From assembly GCF_009363435.1 (NCBI RefSeq), contig NZ_CP045354.1:1888501-1952500 (forward strand): a stretch of DNA of 64,000 nucleotides. Direction: 5' to 3'. Below are positions 40,985 through 50,199 of the stretch, one piece after another (position 1 is the stretch's first letter; each line of letters starts with the position of its first letter). The notes under the pieces were generated by a model. The model saw only the letters and a program-made list of their open reading frames with translations, did no database searches and was not told where the DNA came from. Origin of the DNA: Labrenzia sp. THAF82. GTDB taxonomy: Bacteria; Pseudomonadota; Alphaproteobacteria; Rhizobiales; Stappiaceae. Both the position numbers and the translations under genes were made by a program.

Positions 40985-41950
40985 ATGGAAGCCAATTTGA
41001 ATGGAGATCGATCTTGCTGCGCGGTGAGGCAAGGCGGTGAAACGGCAATCAGGAAAACAGCCTGCAGTTTTCCTCTTGCCGCCGAGGATCGAAGCGAACG
41101 AATGGTCGCTCAAATCCAGGCCTCAAAGGCCATGCTTGGCACAGATTTTCCTGCTATCCGATCAGATTTCGAAGGACCCATACGGTTTGGAAAGGTCCAG
41201 TCTTTCGAGATAGATAGGGTTGCCGTTACAACTCAGCGATTTGCACATTTCATTGAGGCGACCGGATATCAGACGGATGCAGAACGCATCGGCTGGTCAT
41301 TTGTTTTCCATCATCAGTTGCCGGACGATTTTCCCCCCACGCAAGCGGTTGCGCAAACGCCTTGGTGGCGAGTTGCGGAAGGTGCCTGTTGGAGGAGCCT
41401 TTGCGGACGGGAAGACACCCGCAGCGCATTGGCGCATCATCCGGTCGTCCACGTTTCCAGGAACGATGCGATTGCATTTGCACAGTGGGCAGGAGGTCGA
41501 TTGCCAACAGAACTGGAATGGGAACATGCCGCGCGTGGTGGCTTGGGCGATGTGCGTTATCCCTGGGGAGATCAGGATCCAGACGACGCCTTCACGCCCT
41601 GCAATATTTGGCAAGGCGATTTTCCGAATGCGAACCTGGCATCTGATGGCTTTGAAGCCACAGCCCCTTCCGACAGCTTTCAAGCCAACGGTTACGGCCT
41701 CAAGAATATGGTTGGAAATGTATGGGAGTGGACCGCCGATTCTTTCGTCAACGAACCGATGCGGCATAGCAGCAGCAAAGTGGCGATGTCGTCTCTCAAG
41801 GACATGGCTCTTCTAAAGGGTGGTTCATTCCTTTGCCATCAAAGCTATTGCTTCCGGTACCGCATCGCCGCCCGTACCGCAAATACGGCGGATTCCGCCT
41901 CCACTCATATGGGTTTCAGGCTTGTTTACGACAATTCGGAGAACTGTTGA
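40985..41950 (+). CDS. Formylglycine-generating enzyme (FGE/SUMF1 family), copy 1
   Basis: A 321-residue copper-dependent oxidase that converts the sulfatase motif cysteine to formylglycine. The FGE-sulfatase fold is clear: FEIDRVAVTTQRFAHFIEATGY (in two parts, near residues 55-77), HPVVHVSRNDAIAFAQWAGGRLPTE (near 155-178), EWEHAARGG, NMVGNVWEW (near 242) and the active-site pair Cys284 and Cys289 in GGSFLCHQSYCFRYRIAAR. Start ATG 40985 follows GGGAGG with 5-base spacing. The N-terminus holds an unusual SCCAVRQGG stretch. No signal peptide, so it would act in the cytoplasm on the sulfatases encoded here. Divergent from the CVPCR sulfatase and followed by a sugar-acid kinase. Confidence 0.94.
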   Translation: MEANLNGDRSCCAVRQGGETAIRKTACSFPLAAEDRSERMVAQIQASKAMLGTDFPAIRSDFEGPIRFGKVQSFEIDRVAVTTQRFAHFIEATGYQTDAERIGWSFVFHHQLPDDFPPTQAVAQTPWWRVAEGACWRSLCGREDTRSALAHHPVVHVSRNDAIAFAQWAGGRLPTELEWEHAARGGLGDVRYPWGDQDPDDAFTPCNIWQGDFPNANLASDGFEATAPSDSFQANGYGLKNMVGNVWEWTADSFVNEPMRHSSSKVAMSSLKDMALLKGGSFLCHQSYCFRYRIAARTANTADSASTHMGFRLVYDNSENC

Positions 41951-42000
41951 CCGGGCGTCGCCAGGTTGAGGACCGTCTCGTTGGAAGTGGAGAGTGTCAA

Positions 42001-42945
42001 GTGAATAAGCCAACGGCCAATGCAGTTTATGTAGACTGGGGCACAAGCAGTTTTCGGGCCTACCTTGTCGATGAGACCGGGAATTGTCTGGACCAAAGAG
42101 CTTCAGTGCAGGGCGTCAAGAAGATCGATCCCGGCAGCTGTGAAGCAGTCTTGCAGGAAAACATAGGCGATTGGCTTGAGGGAGATCGGGTTGCAAAGAT
42201 CTTGATGGCTGGCATGGTCGGCAGTGATCTGGGCTGGTGTGCGGTGCCTCTTGTTCGCGCGCCTTGCGTTGCTGCCATGATCGCCGAAAAGCTATTTACG
42301 GCCCAACATTCCCAATGTGCCGAAATCCAAATCGTTCCCGGGGTCGCCTCATGCGAAGACACTGGGCATGTCAGCGGGATCATGCGCGGTGAGGAGGTGC
42401 AGGTTCTTGGAGGCATGGCATTGCAGAACGAAAAGAATGCCGTCTTTTGCCTGCCAGGTTCTCACAGCAAATGGGTGAATGTCAGTGAAGGCAGCATCAC
42501 ATCGATCCGCACCTTTATGACTGGAGAACTTTTCGACCTGATGTGTGGTCAAAGTGTTCTTGCAGATTGCATGCGGCACGCTGGCGCTGAGATGGACAGG
42601 AACACCTTTGTCGCCGGTGTCGAATGTGTGCGCTCGGGCGGCAATCTGTTGGAAGCACCCTTTCGGGTGCGCGCTGAGTTCGTCGCGGATCCGCATCGCA
42701 GCCCCGTGGAGCGAAAGTCATTTGTGTCCGGCGTCATGATCGGTTCGGAAATAGCCGCGGCAACAGCAGAGATGAAAGCAGATCGTTCCGGCGAACTGAT
42801 CGTCATTGGATCTCAGCAACTCCTGAGCGCCTACCATCTGGCATTTACCCGGCACGGACACTCCATCACGTGTATTCAAGGTGAAGAGGCCTTTATAGCG
42901 GGCTGCCGTTTGCTGCAGGGCCGTGCTCCAAAAACTGCCAGCTGA
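42001..42945 (+). CDS. dgoK: 2-dehydro-3-deoxygalactonokinase
   Basis: A 314-residue DgoK-family kinase that phosphorylates 2-keto-3-deoxygalactonate. Family segments: VDWGTSSFRAYLVDETG (near residues 11-27), ILMAGMVGSDLGW (near 67), VPGVASCEDTGHVSGIMRGEEVQ (near 110-132, in two parts), FCLPGSHSKWV (near 148) and TGELFDLM (near 173). The start is taken as GTG 42001 with GGAG upstream; the frame extends further up but into the FGE 3' region without homology. It is 50 bases behind the FGE gene and presumably co-transcribed. The KDPGal aldolase and galactonate dehydratase are not in the window. The gene points to a galactose- or 3-deoxy-sugar-derived part in the imported sulfated compound. Confidence 0.88.
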   Translation: MNKPTANAVYVDWGTSSFRAYLVDETGNCLDQRASVQGVKKIDPGSCEAVLQENIGDWLEGDRVAKILMAGMVGSDLGWCAVPLVRAPCVAAMIAEKLFTAQHSQCAEIQIVPGVASCEDTGHVSGIMRGEEVQVLGGMALQNEKNAVFCLPGSHSKWVNVSEGSITSIRTFMTGELFDLMCGQSVLADCMRHAGAEMDRNTFVAGVECVRSGGNLLEAPFRVRAEFVADPHRSPVERKSFVSGVMIGSEIAAATAEMKADRSGELIVIGSQQLLSAYHLAFTRHGHSITCIQGEEAFIAGCRLLQGRAPKTAS

Positions 42946-43299
42946 TCAACACATTAACACGGCGACTTTTTGGACCTTTTGGTGACATGCTCACGACTGT
43001 GCAACGCAAGTAAGGCGGCATTCTCATTCAACCTGAACAGAGGCTGCAAACCGGGGGGCGATCATCTTGCCGTCGTTGTCGTTCTCATGGTGGACAGGAC
43101 CATTTTGGGTAACAGCACAAGCAATGAACCTGCAAAAGTGCTGTGGCCGCCAACATCAATCTGAGACACATCGACGACCAGAATACCTTGTTGTTGAAGG
43201 TCAGCAGCGTACGCATGTGTCCGAACTTCAGAGAGTAGCTCAAGCAGAGTCTGAACCAATGAAATGAATGTCCGAAAGCGGATGCCATGTTGTGCGGCG
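42946..43299. other. Intergenic stretch between convergent units
   Basis: About 350 bases between dgoK and the MalK-type ATPase gene, whose 3' ends face each other. Open frames on both strands have no recognisable motif. No clear bidirectional terminator was found. Confidence 0.4.
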
Positions 43300-44379
43300 C
43301 TAAGCGCTTTCATTCAGAAGCAGTTTATCGTCGGCCTCAAACACTTGTATGGCGTTTGCGTCTGCGGCCAGCGATACCGTTTCTCCAGCCTGCAAGTTCA
43401 GGCGTTCGGATGATGTAATTGTAAAGTCCCTTTCGCCTTTTCTGAGAACGATTTCCGTAATGCTTCCAGTTGGTTCCACAACGACGACTTCTGCCGTAAT
43501 CGTGTTGGGATCTGATTGCGCAACAAGCTTCAGATTCTCAGGGCGTATGCCCACTTGCACCTGGCCGCGATGTTCTGAGCGTTGCGACAACGGGAAGCGT
43601 TCTCCATCAGGCAAATAAACTGCGTCCGGTTCACCTTGGCGGATCTCTCCGTCAAATAGGTTCATCGACGGGGACCCCAGAAAGGTACCTACAAAGGCAT
43701 TTGCTGGAGCGTCATAGAGGTCGAGCGGTGCCCCCATTTGTTCGATCACTCCGTCACGCAGAACAACAATCCTGTCTGCGAGTGTCATGGCCTCGACCTG
43801 GTCGTGAGTCACATAGATTGTCGTCGTCTTTAATTTCTGATGCAGTTCCTTCAACTCGGCCCGCATCTTTACACGCAGTTTTGCATCGAGATTGGAAAGC
43901 GGTTCATCGAACAGAAACACGGAGGGTTCGCGAACGATGGCACGCCCCATGGCGACACGTTGCCTTTGCCCCCCAGACAACTGCCGAGGCAGGCGCTCAA
44001 GGTAGGAAGACAGTCCGAGTATGTCAGCAGCGTGCTGCACTTTTTGCTTTCTGTCTGTTTCTGAGACGCCCGCGATCCGCAACGAAAACGACATGTTCTT
44101 CTCGCTCGTCATATGTGGGTAGAGCGCATAAGACTGAAACACCATGGAGATGCCGCGTTCGCGCGGGGGAACGTCGTTCATACGCTTGCCGTCGATCAGC
44201 AATTCGCCGGTTGTAATGGATTCCAAACCGGCGATCATTCTTAAAAGAGTGGATTTGCCACAGCCGGACGGGCCGATCAGCACGACAAATTCACCTTCTT
44301 CGACATCAAGACTGATGTCCTTGATGACCTGATGTCTGCCGAATGACTTGTTGACGCCTCGCAGCGATACGGTTGCCAT
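43300..44379 (-). CDS. CUT1-type (MalK/UgpC) ABC transporter ATPase
   Basis: A 359-residue ATPase. Walker A is GPSGCGKST (near residues 37-45), the signature [15 protein letters not shown] is near 134, Walker B is [15 protein letters not shown] (near 155) and the switch is [17 protein letters not shown]-terminal TOBE/regulatory domain occupies about residues 235-359, as in MalK and UgpC. Start ATG 44379 has AAGGAAA upstream; 50 further in-frame residues belong to the preceding gene's end. It closes the operon SBP-permease-permease-sulfatase-epimerase-like-ATPase. It is the only CUT1 ATPase in the window and could also serve the second importer at 53.7-57.1 kb, which lacks one. Confidence 0.93.
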   Translation of the reverse strand: MATVSLRGVNKSFGRHQVIKDISLDVEEGEFVVLIGPSGCGKSTLLRMIAGLESITTGELLIDGKRMNDVPPRERGISMVFQSYALYPHMTSEKNMSFSLRIAGVSETDRKQKVQHAADILGLSSYLERLPRQLSGGQRQRVAMGRAIVREPSVFLFDEPLSNLDAKLRVKMRAELKELHQKLKTTTIYVTHDQVEAMTLADRIVVLRDGVIEQMGAPLDLYDAPANAFVGTFLGSPSMNLFDGEIRQGEPDAVYLPDGERFPLSQRSEHRGQVQVGIRPENLKLVAQSDPNTITAEVVVVEPTGSITEIVLRKGERDFTITSSERLNLQAGETVSLAADANAIQVFEADDKLLLNESA

Positions 44380-44404
44380 GACTGTTTCCTTTGTCGGCTG
44401 TCCG

Positions 44405-45391
44405 TTAAGGTCCGGAAAATTCGATTTGAAGGGTTGAGGTCCACACCTCACCGGGCGCGAGCGTCGTGCCAGGTCCGCTGGTGCCGTCGGAGTTGCGATC
44501 GCAATTGGCCGGCTCAATAGCCAGGACATTTCGTCTTGGGCGAGGATCCCGCCAGAACTGCATATATGGCAACGCAGACGCCTCTCCTGAAAGCCTCACG
44601 TGAATTCCAGGCCATGGCCCGGAGGCATCTCGATGAAGATCCACCTGGAAGCGACCGTTGGTTCCAGCTGAGGGTCGGCAATCTGCTTCAAGGTCGGTTT
44701 TCGCACAGCCGGACGTAATCGGGGCCTTGAAAGGGACAGGTGAATGGTTCAGTGAGACAGTCGTCCCTGGAGCCACAACCGGAAAGCCGAAATTCATGTG
44801 ATAGAGGATCATGAGTTCAGCTTCGTTTGGCCCGATATTTTCCACCCAGTCCTTTATCGTGAGACTCGATCCGGCAATCGGTGCTTCGATGCGTCTGCGC
44901 ATTCGGTAGCAGGACTTACCCAGATGCGCGGAAACGATTTCACCTTCCGCTATGAGGGCAGGAGTAGGTGACGACCAGTCTTCGAATGAGGAAATCAACC
45001 GCGCGGGGGTAAACGGAAGCGAGCCATGTAGAGGAAGATCGCCACGCGGTTGACGAACATTGTCCAGACCGCACGTGACGAGAAATCCTCCCAGGGCACG
45101 CTGCACACCTCTACCCGCGTCGCTTGAAGATGGGCGCAGCGCTGGGTCTGCAAAACCGTCCGGGTGATGCCAGGCAAGGGGAGTTCCTCGCCAGCTCAGC
45201 AGGCCAATGTCCATGCTGCGATCCTGGAGAACCCAGAAATCAAGTCCGGCGCCGGTAGAAAACACAAGCGCTCGCACACCGCGTTCTGCACCGTCCTGCA
45301 GCTCCACCTGTCGAATGGAGGCCAGTTGCCGCCGGTCGCCGACCAAGGCTTCCAGCAGGGCCCGCTCAGATATTGGCCAGTTGGCGCTCAT
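44405..45391 (-). CDS. Aldose-1-epimerase-like protein (DUF4432 family)
   Basis: A 328-residue cytoplasmic protein of the galactose mutarotase-like fold. Recognisable DUF4432 features are GLDFWVLQDRSMDIGLLSW (near residues 49-67), PLAWHHPDGF, the LHGSLPFTPA segment (near 125) with the catalytic-type His, and the middle ILYHMNFGFPVV (near 195). The fold family interconverts sugar anomers; the DUF4432 branch is not well characterised and is often found beside sugar importers. It overlaps the sulfatase gene by 4 bases, so the two proteins are made together. This supports a sugar as the desulfated product of this operon. Confidence 0.85.
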   Translation of the reverse strand: MSANWPISERALLEALVGDRRQLASIRQVELQDGAERGVRALVFSTGAGLDFWVLQDRSMDIGLLSWRGTPLAWHHPDGFADPALRPSSSDAGRGVQRALGGFLVTCGLDNVRQPRGDLPLHGSLPFTPARLISSFEDWSSPTPALIAEGEIVSAHLGKSCYRMRRRIEAPIAGSSLTIKDWVENIGPNEAELMILYHMNFGFPVVAPGTTVSLNHSPVPFKAPITSGCAKTDLEADCRPSAGTNGRFQVDLHRDASGPWPGIHVRLSGEASALPYMQFWRDPRPRRNVLAIEPANCDRNSDGTSGPGTTLAPGEVWTSTLQIEFSGP

Positions 45392-46923
45392 TCTGCTGCA
45401 CTCATCGTGGTGCTTAGCGAGAGGCGGTCGAAAGCTTCCTGCGGTGCGCTTAATGTGTCCATTATACGCGCCATTGCGGTGGCCAATCTGGCCTCGATGT
45501 CTGCCTCAGCCAACGGTGTTTGCTGACCTGGATCCGTTTCAAGGTCGTAGAGGCGAGTGTCGTCTTCAATGAAACAATCCGGCCCGTAAGCACGGGACAT
45601 TGCCGTTCCCGGCTTGACCGGTACGCGCAGCAATGGCGTTCCTTTGGTGAACGGAAAGGGATCCGCCAGGGTTGTTTCGCGCAACTCCTTGAGGGCAAAG
45701 GGCTCATATATATGCGTTGGCATGAGCGTGTACTGATAGATTTCCTGCGTTCGCAAGTCGGGCGGATACCTGTGGTAGGTATAGCGCCCGTCCGTGATAT
45801 TCACTGCCCCTCCAAAATAGCCGTAAAGGATCGCTTCGTAGGTCGAAGGGGCACCGTCAAGCATTGGAAGCAACGACTGGGCGCAGACTTCTCCAGGAAC
45901 CTTCGCGTCATAGGCGTGCAGAAATGTTGGTGCGATATCACTCGTCTGTGTCAATCCGTCGACGCGCGTTCCATGACTTCCGGGTCTTCTCGGGTCAAAT
46001 ACGAACAGCGGAATATGCGCGATTTCCTCATAGATATTCATCCGGTTTTTGGACCAGAAATCGTGCTCTCCAAGCAAAAAACCATGGTCTGTTGTGACCA
46101 CCAGAAGAGTATCGTCCCACAGATTCTCACGGTCGAACTGATCCAACAGACGGCCCAAAAGAGCGTCACACAACGAAACAGTTGCATAGTAGTTGGCGCG
46201 CAGCTCCTCGCATTCTTCTGGAAGCTCGTCTACACGGCCGTATCTCGGCCAGTCGAGAATAGGGCCTGTCCAACCGGTTTCGAATGGTTTCTTGTACGCT
46301 TCAGGGGCATGAAATGGCTCGTGAGGATCAAAGGTCTCGATCTGAAGAAGCCAATCGTCGGCATCCTTGTTCCGGTCGATGAAATCCATACCGGCATCGA
46401 AAACCTGTACTGACGGAAAATCCTTTTCCTCCCGGATGAACTCCCGGTTGATGATGTTCTGCGCCTTGTAAGTTCGGCGCTCCTTGGAAAATTGACCCTC
46501 AGCGTATTTTTCCCTCAAGCGTTCCCAGTGCGGCTGCACCATGGCCTTCCAGCGGTCACCTTCCTGTCCGCGGATAAAGTCGTAGCTGTCATATTTTGTG
46601 TGATAGGTGGCACCGCCGTCCTCGAAATAGTGAAAATGGTCCGTTACCAGATGGCTGTAGACGCCCTTTTCTCTTGCGAGAATTTCGGGGAACGAATTGT
46701 CGAAAGGCTCCATGGGGCCCCAGCTGCGGTGCAGGAAGCTGAGACGCCCTGTAAGAAGATCCCGTCGGGCGGGCATACAGGGCATCGAACCGACATAGTG
46801 CTTGTCGAATGTGGTGCTCCTTGCCGCCAGACGGTCAAAATTCGGCGTTGGAATTCGAGTGCCGCCATAGGGTGAGAGCATGTGCCGGTTGAGAGAATCG
46901 AAGAGCACGAAAACCGTTTTCAT
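45388..46923 (-). CDS. Type I sulfatase with CMPAR motif, cytoplasmic
   Basis: A 511-residue sulfatase. It begins directly with the first beta strand (MKTVFVLFDSLNRHML), so there is no signal peptide. The maturation motif is PCMPARRDLLTGR with catalytic Cys49. This is the Ala variant of CxPxR, seen in a divergent branch of bacterial sulfatases. Also visible are TFDPHEPFHAPE (near residue 207) and VVTTDHGFLLGEHDFW (near 275). It is 7 bases behind the second permease gene. Whether Cys49 is modified by either of the two FGEs here is an inference. Confidence 0.91.
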   Translation of the reverse strand: MKTVFVLFDSLNRHMLSPYGGTRIPTPNFDRLAARSTTFDKHYVGSMPCMPARRDLLTGRLSFLHRSWGPMEPFDNSFPEILAREKGVYSHLVTDHFHYFEDGGATYHTKYDSYDFIRGQEGDRWKAMVQPHWERLREKYAEGQFSKERRTYKAQNIINREFIREEKDFPSVQVFDAGMDFIDRNKDADDWLLQIETFDPHEPFHAPEAYKKPFETGWTGPILDWPRYGRVDELPEECEELRANYYATVSLCDALLGRLLDQFDRENLWDDTLLVVTTDHGFLLGEHDFWSKNRMNIYEEIAHIPLFVFDPRRPGSHGTRVDGLTQTSDIAPTFLHAYDAKVPGEVCAQSLLPMLDGAPSTYEAILYGYFGGAVNITDGRYTYHRYPPDLRTQEIYQYTLMPTHIYEPFALKELRETTLADPFPFTKGTPLLRVPVKPGTAMSRAYGPDCFIEDDTRLYDLETDPGQQTPLAEADIEARLATAMARIMDTLSAPQEAFDRLSLSTTMSAAE

Positions 46924-46930
46924 AATTCAC

Positions 46931-47761
46931 CTATTTAACTGCGCCGGAAACCAGTCCGCGAACGATCAGTTTTTGAGCAAAGACCAGCAGGATTAGTGCT
47001 GGAACAATTGAAAGCGTCGAAGCTGCCGCCATTTCCGTAAAGGCGATTGTGTTCTCCTGGGCGTATTTGCCGATCCCGAGCGGGACGGTCGCTGTTTGCC
47101 TCTGTGTCAGAACCAGCGCGACGGGAAACTCGTTCCAGCTGAAAACAAACGCCAGGATGCTTGTCGCAGCGATGCCGGGGCGGACGATAGGAAGAACGAC
47201 GTTCCAGAGTATGTTTGGAACGTTGGCGCCATCGATTTGCGCAGCCTCGACAAGTTCCTTTGGAACGTCACGGATGAAAACACCCATCATCCAGAGAGCC
47301 ATTGGCAGGTTCAAGGTCGCATGAGCCAGGATGAGGCCCGTATAGGTGTTATCCAGTCCCACGGAACGCATCATTGTATACCAGGCGCCGGCAAGCGTGA
47401 TTGGCGGCACCATGTGAAAGATGACCGACCATCCGAGCAACGAATGCAATACCCAGCCGGGCCATTGCAATCGGTACAAAGAAAAGGCCGCGAGTGTCGC
47501 AACGACCAGAACCAGAATGGTGCTGCCGATGCCGACAATCATCGAATTCATGAAGTTCCTGCCGAAGTCTGACGTCTTGTCGAAGATCACATCAACAAAA
47601 CCCGTCAGGTTCGGCTGGAAAAAGAACCGGCCCATGAGCAGGTCGATCTGGGTCTTGAAGGCCGCCATAACGATCCACAAAAAAGGGAACAGCACAATTA
47701 CGGCAAAGGTGAAGAGAACCGCATGACGCAGCAGATCTGCAGATCGAAGGCGTTCGCTCAT
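46931..47761 (-). CDS. CUT1-type ABC sugar permease (MalG-like)
   Basis: A 276-residue permease with six predicted membrane segments and the EAA loop VEAAQIDGANVPNILWNVVLP (near residues 180-200, described in part). The C-terminus GLVSGAVK is typical of MalG/UgpE-type proteins. Start ATG 47761 overlaps the stop of the upstream permease by 4 bases; the frame extends 95 residues upstream inside that gene in another reading frame and is a shadow there. Confidence 0.91.
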   Translation of the reverse strand: MSERLRSADLLRHAVLFTFAVIVLFPFLWIVMAAFKTQIDLLMGRFFFQPNLTGFVDVIFDKTSDFGRNFMNSMIVGIGSTILVLVVATLAAFSLYRLQWPGWVLHSLLGWSVIFHMVPPITLAGAWYTMMRSVGLDNTYTGLILAHATLNLPMALWMMGVFIRDVPKELVEAAQIDGANVPNILWNVVLPIVRPGIAATSILAFVFSWNEFPVALVLTQRQTATVPLGIGKYAQENTIAFTEMAAASTLSIVPALILLVFAQKLIVRGLVSGAVK

Positions 47762-48633
47762 ACTTTGCTCCCTCGACCAGCAGTTGCCCTGGTTGCGACG
47801 ATGATCATTGCGGCGATGATCGCGATGACGGCAATGGACATAGCCGCACCGTATCCGGATTGGTCTTCGGTGAAGAAGCGGCGGTAAATCGTAAAACTGA
47901 TCACCTCCGTGGCGGTCCCCGGACCGCCGCCGGTCAGAAGGTAGATCTCGTCGAAAACCTTGAAAGCGAGGATCATTCGAAAGACGAAGGTCACTATGAT
48001 GGCTGGCATCATGAGTGGAAGCGTGATGTCGCGCAGGATCTGCCAACCGGTAGCGCCGTCAATGCGGGCCGCCTCAAAAATATCGTCGGGCAGAGACTCC
48101 AAACCGGCCAGCAAAAGAAGGAAACAGAATGGCGTCCAGTGCCACACGTCGACAATGATAACCGACAGGAGAGCCAGGTTCGGGCTTCCGAGCCAATCAA
48201 GCGCTGATATTCCCAAGAAACCGAGCACCTGGTTCAGAACGCCGAAATCGTAGGAATACATCAATTTCCAGATCGCTCCGATGATAATCCCAGGCACCAG
48301 AATGGGCAGGATGAAGATGGTGCGGTAGAAGCTGCGGCCGCGGGTGATCTGGGTGGTCAACAGCGCCAGAATGAAGCCGATCAACATCTGGATCGCGACA
48401 GCGGCGACCGCGAAAATCACGGTGTTCAGCAATCCTGCGCGCAGCAGATTGTCGTCGGGTAATTTCTGATAGTTAGAGACACCGACCCAGTTCCACACAG
48501 GTGTTCTGTTCACCCATTCGACATCATTGAAACTCAGTGCGAGTAGATTGGCCAATGGCAGTATCGTCAGCGCGACAAAGAGCAAAATAGCTGGCCACAG
48601 AGTTGCATGCCGCCAAAACCTGTCTGCACTCAT
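47758..48633 (-). CDS. CUT1-type ABC sugar permease (MalF/UgpA-like)
   Basis: A 291-residue permease with six membrane segments. N-terminal WPAILLFVALTILPLANLLAL is the usual first helix and FEAARIDGATGWQILRDITLP (near residues 185-205, described in part) is the ABC-contacting EAA loop. It follows the binding-protein gene after a 79-base gap that contains a rho-independent-type hairpin. The pair of permeases forms a heterodimeric pore. Confidence 0.91.
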   Translation of the reverse strand: MSADRFWRHATLWPAILLFVALTILPLANLLALSFNDVEWVNRTPVWNWVGVSNYQKLPDDNLLRAGLLNTVIFAVAAVAIQMLIGFILALLTTQITRGRSFYRTIFILPILVPGIIIGAIWKLMYSYDFGVLNQVLGFLGISALDWLGSPNLALLSVIIVDVWHWTPFCFLLLLAGLESLPDDIFEAARIDGATGWQILRDITLPLMMPAIIVTFVFRMILAFKVFDEIYLLTGGGPGTATEVISFTIYRRFFTEDQSGYGAAMSIAVIAIIAAMIIVATRATAGRGSKV

Positions 48634-48657
48634 AGGGTCGAATCCAGCAAAATCGTA

Positions 48658-48691
48658 AGAAAAAAGGGGCTGTCCGGTGACAAACAGCCCC
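48658..48691 (-). terminator. Partial terminator between binding-protein and permease genes
   Basis: On the reverse strand an 8-bp stem (GGGGCTGT/ACAGCCCC, 48666-48673 with 48684-48691) is followed by six T residues. It stands 22 bases behind the binding-protein stop inside the operon, so it probably attenuates read-through and gives excess binding protein. Confidence 0.75.
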
Positions 48692-48712
48692 GTGAGTTGG
48701 GGAGGAGTGCGA

Positions 48713-50056
48713 CTAGTTCAGATCTTCAAGTTTCTGGTACTTGTAGCCCGCGTCCTCGAGCACTTTGGCGATCTCAGCCGCTGCTGTGTTCAAGGCTTCG
48801 TTCAATGGCATTTCTTCACCGATCGCCTGGTTGAAACGCAGCTCGGTCACCGCCAGGAGCTGACTGGCCTCGGGAATTGTGAACGTCAGCCGGGCATTTG
48901 GCAGCGCATCGGCAAGCGCTTTCATCCAACGGAACTCCTGCGTATCCGCCATCTCTGAGGTTAGGACAGCACGGCTGACAGGAGCTGATCCTGCCTCTGC
49001 ATAAGCCCGCTGAGCTGCGTCGGTTTGGAACCAGGTCAGGAATGCGAGCGCAGCCTTTTTGTTGGCATCAGGAATGTTCTTTGGAACCCCGGCAAGCCAA
49101 TGCCCCAACGGGGTCGCAGAACCATGTTCTACAGTGCCTGGAGGAGCCGCATAATCGACCTTGCCGACAACCGCAGACTTGTCAGGATTATCGAACAGCC
49201 CCGGAGCGAGTACGGAATCAATGTGCGCGGCACGGCCGGTCGCCATGTTCTGGATGACATTTGTCTGGGTTTGTCCGGCAGTTGACGGGTGACCGACTTC
49301 TTCGGCGAGTTTCAAATACATTTCCATACCTGCCCGTGTCTCAGGACTGTTCATGGAAATGCGGTAGCTGCCGTCTTCTTGCTGATCGATGATGCCACCG
49401 CCATATGCCCAGATGTACGGAAAGACATCGTAGGTGACGTCGAAGGCTCCGCGTTGACCGCGTTGCGAGATGCCATACATGTTCTTGCTCTTCAGAACCT
49501 TTGCGTTCTCCAGCAACTCGTCCCAGGTTTTAGGCACCGACAGATTGTGTTCCTGGTACAGATCCGATCGGTAGTGAAGAATAAGAATGTTCGGGTTTAC
49601 CGGGACCGACATCAATTCACCGGTTTCGCATGTTATGCGGACGGCTTTGGCATCCCAGCAGACACTGTCATCGAACGTATAGATGTCTTTGCTGAGTTTG
49701 AATTCCGGATCGATCGCGTTCAGTGGATCAAGAAATCCACCGGTATAGAATTCGGTGAAGAAGCCCGCGTTCATGATGACAAGATCAAACGGGCTTTCAT
49801 CGGAGCGGACCGCCGTGCGTTGTTTCTCAAGGCTGCCGGCAAATGGGTTTACGTCGAGCTCGACGATGTTACCTGTCTCTTGCTCATATTTTTCGACAAC
49901 GGCCTGGAATCCCGCGAACCAGGGGGACTGATTGATCACGATTGTGATCGGTTCCTGGTCCGCGGCTGCAGCTGGTCCGAATGCCGTACCTGTCAATGCA
50001 GCCAGGGCCACGGTGGTTTGCAAGGCGCGTTTGGCGAAGTTATTTCGAAAAAGCAT
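48713..50056 (-). CDS. CUT1 extracellular solute-binding protein (family 1), importer A
   Basis: A 447-residue periplasmic receptor. The signal peptide runs to about residue 31 (ALQTTVALAALTGTAFGPAAAA) and the mature start EPITIVINQSPWFAGFQAVVEKYEQETG is the standard SBP family 1 opening. Other landmarks: SPFDLVIMNAGFFTEFYTGG (near 85), WDAKAVRITCETGELMSVPVN (near 137), LGHWLAGVPKNI (near 327). Two cysteines (near 133 and 142) may be bridged. First gene of operon A, with a LysR-type box about 100 bases upstream. Likely ligand: a sulfated or otherwise modified sugar. Confidence 0.92.
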   Translation of the reverse strand: MLFRNNFAKRALQTTVALAALTGTAFGPAAAADQEPITIVINQSPWFAGFQAVVEKYEQETGNIVELDVNPFAGSLEKQRTAVRSDESPFDLVIMNAGFFTEFYTGGFLDPLNAIDPEFKLSKDIYTFDDSVCWDAKAVRITCETGELMSVPVNPNILILHYRSDLYQEHNLSVPKTWDELLENAKVLKSKNMYGISQRGQRGAFDVTYDVFPYIWAYGGGIIDQQEDGSYRISMNSPETRAGMEMYLKLAEEVGHPSTAGQTQTNVIQNMATGRAAHIDSVLAPGLFDNPDKSAVVGKVDYAAPPGTVEHGSATPLGHWLAGVPKNIPDANKKAALAFLTWFQTDAAQRAYAEAGSAPVSRAVLTSEMADTQEFRWMKALADALPNARLTFTIPEASQLLAVTELRFNQAIGEEMPLNEALNTAAAEIAKVLEDAGYKYQKLEDLN

Positions 50057-50156
50057 ATTTTGATCCTCCCATCATCTGAACGAAGTCAGTTACTCCTTCA
50101 GATTGCTCCAAGCGTAGCGTGTCCCGATGGCATGAAAAAATGATATTATTAAGCAA

Positions 50157-50179
50157 TTCCATAGCTATTGGCTATGGAA
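50157..50179. promoter_or_regulatory. LysR-type operator of importer A
   Basis: TTCCATAGC-TATTG-GCTATGGAA is a perfect 9-bp palindrome with the T-N11-A core (ATAGCTATTGGCTAT) of LysR-regulator boxes. It lies between the LysR gene and the binding-protein gene, about 100 bases before the latter. Confidence 0.78.
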
Positions 50180-50199
50180 GGGATGTTGGATTTCTGCCA

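Noticed and set aside
43062-43313. Reverse-strand open frame of 83 codons between dgoK and the ATPase gene
   Set aside because: No ribosome-binding site or motif. It overlaps the 3' end of the ATPase gene, so it is not supported as a gene.
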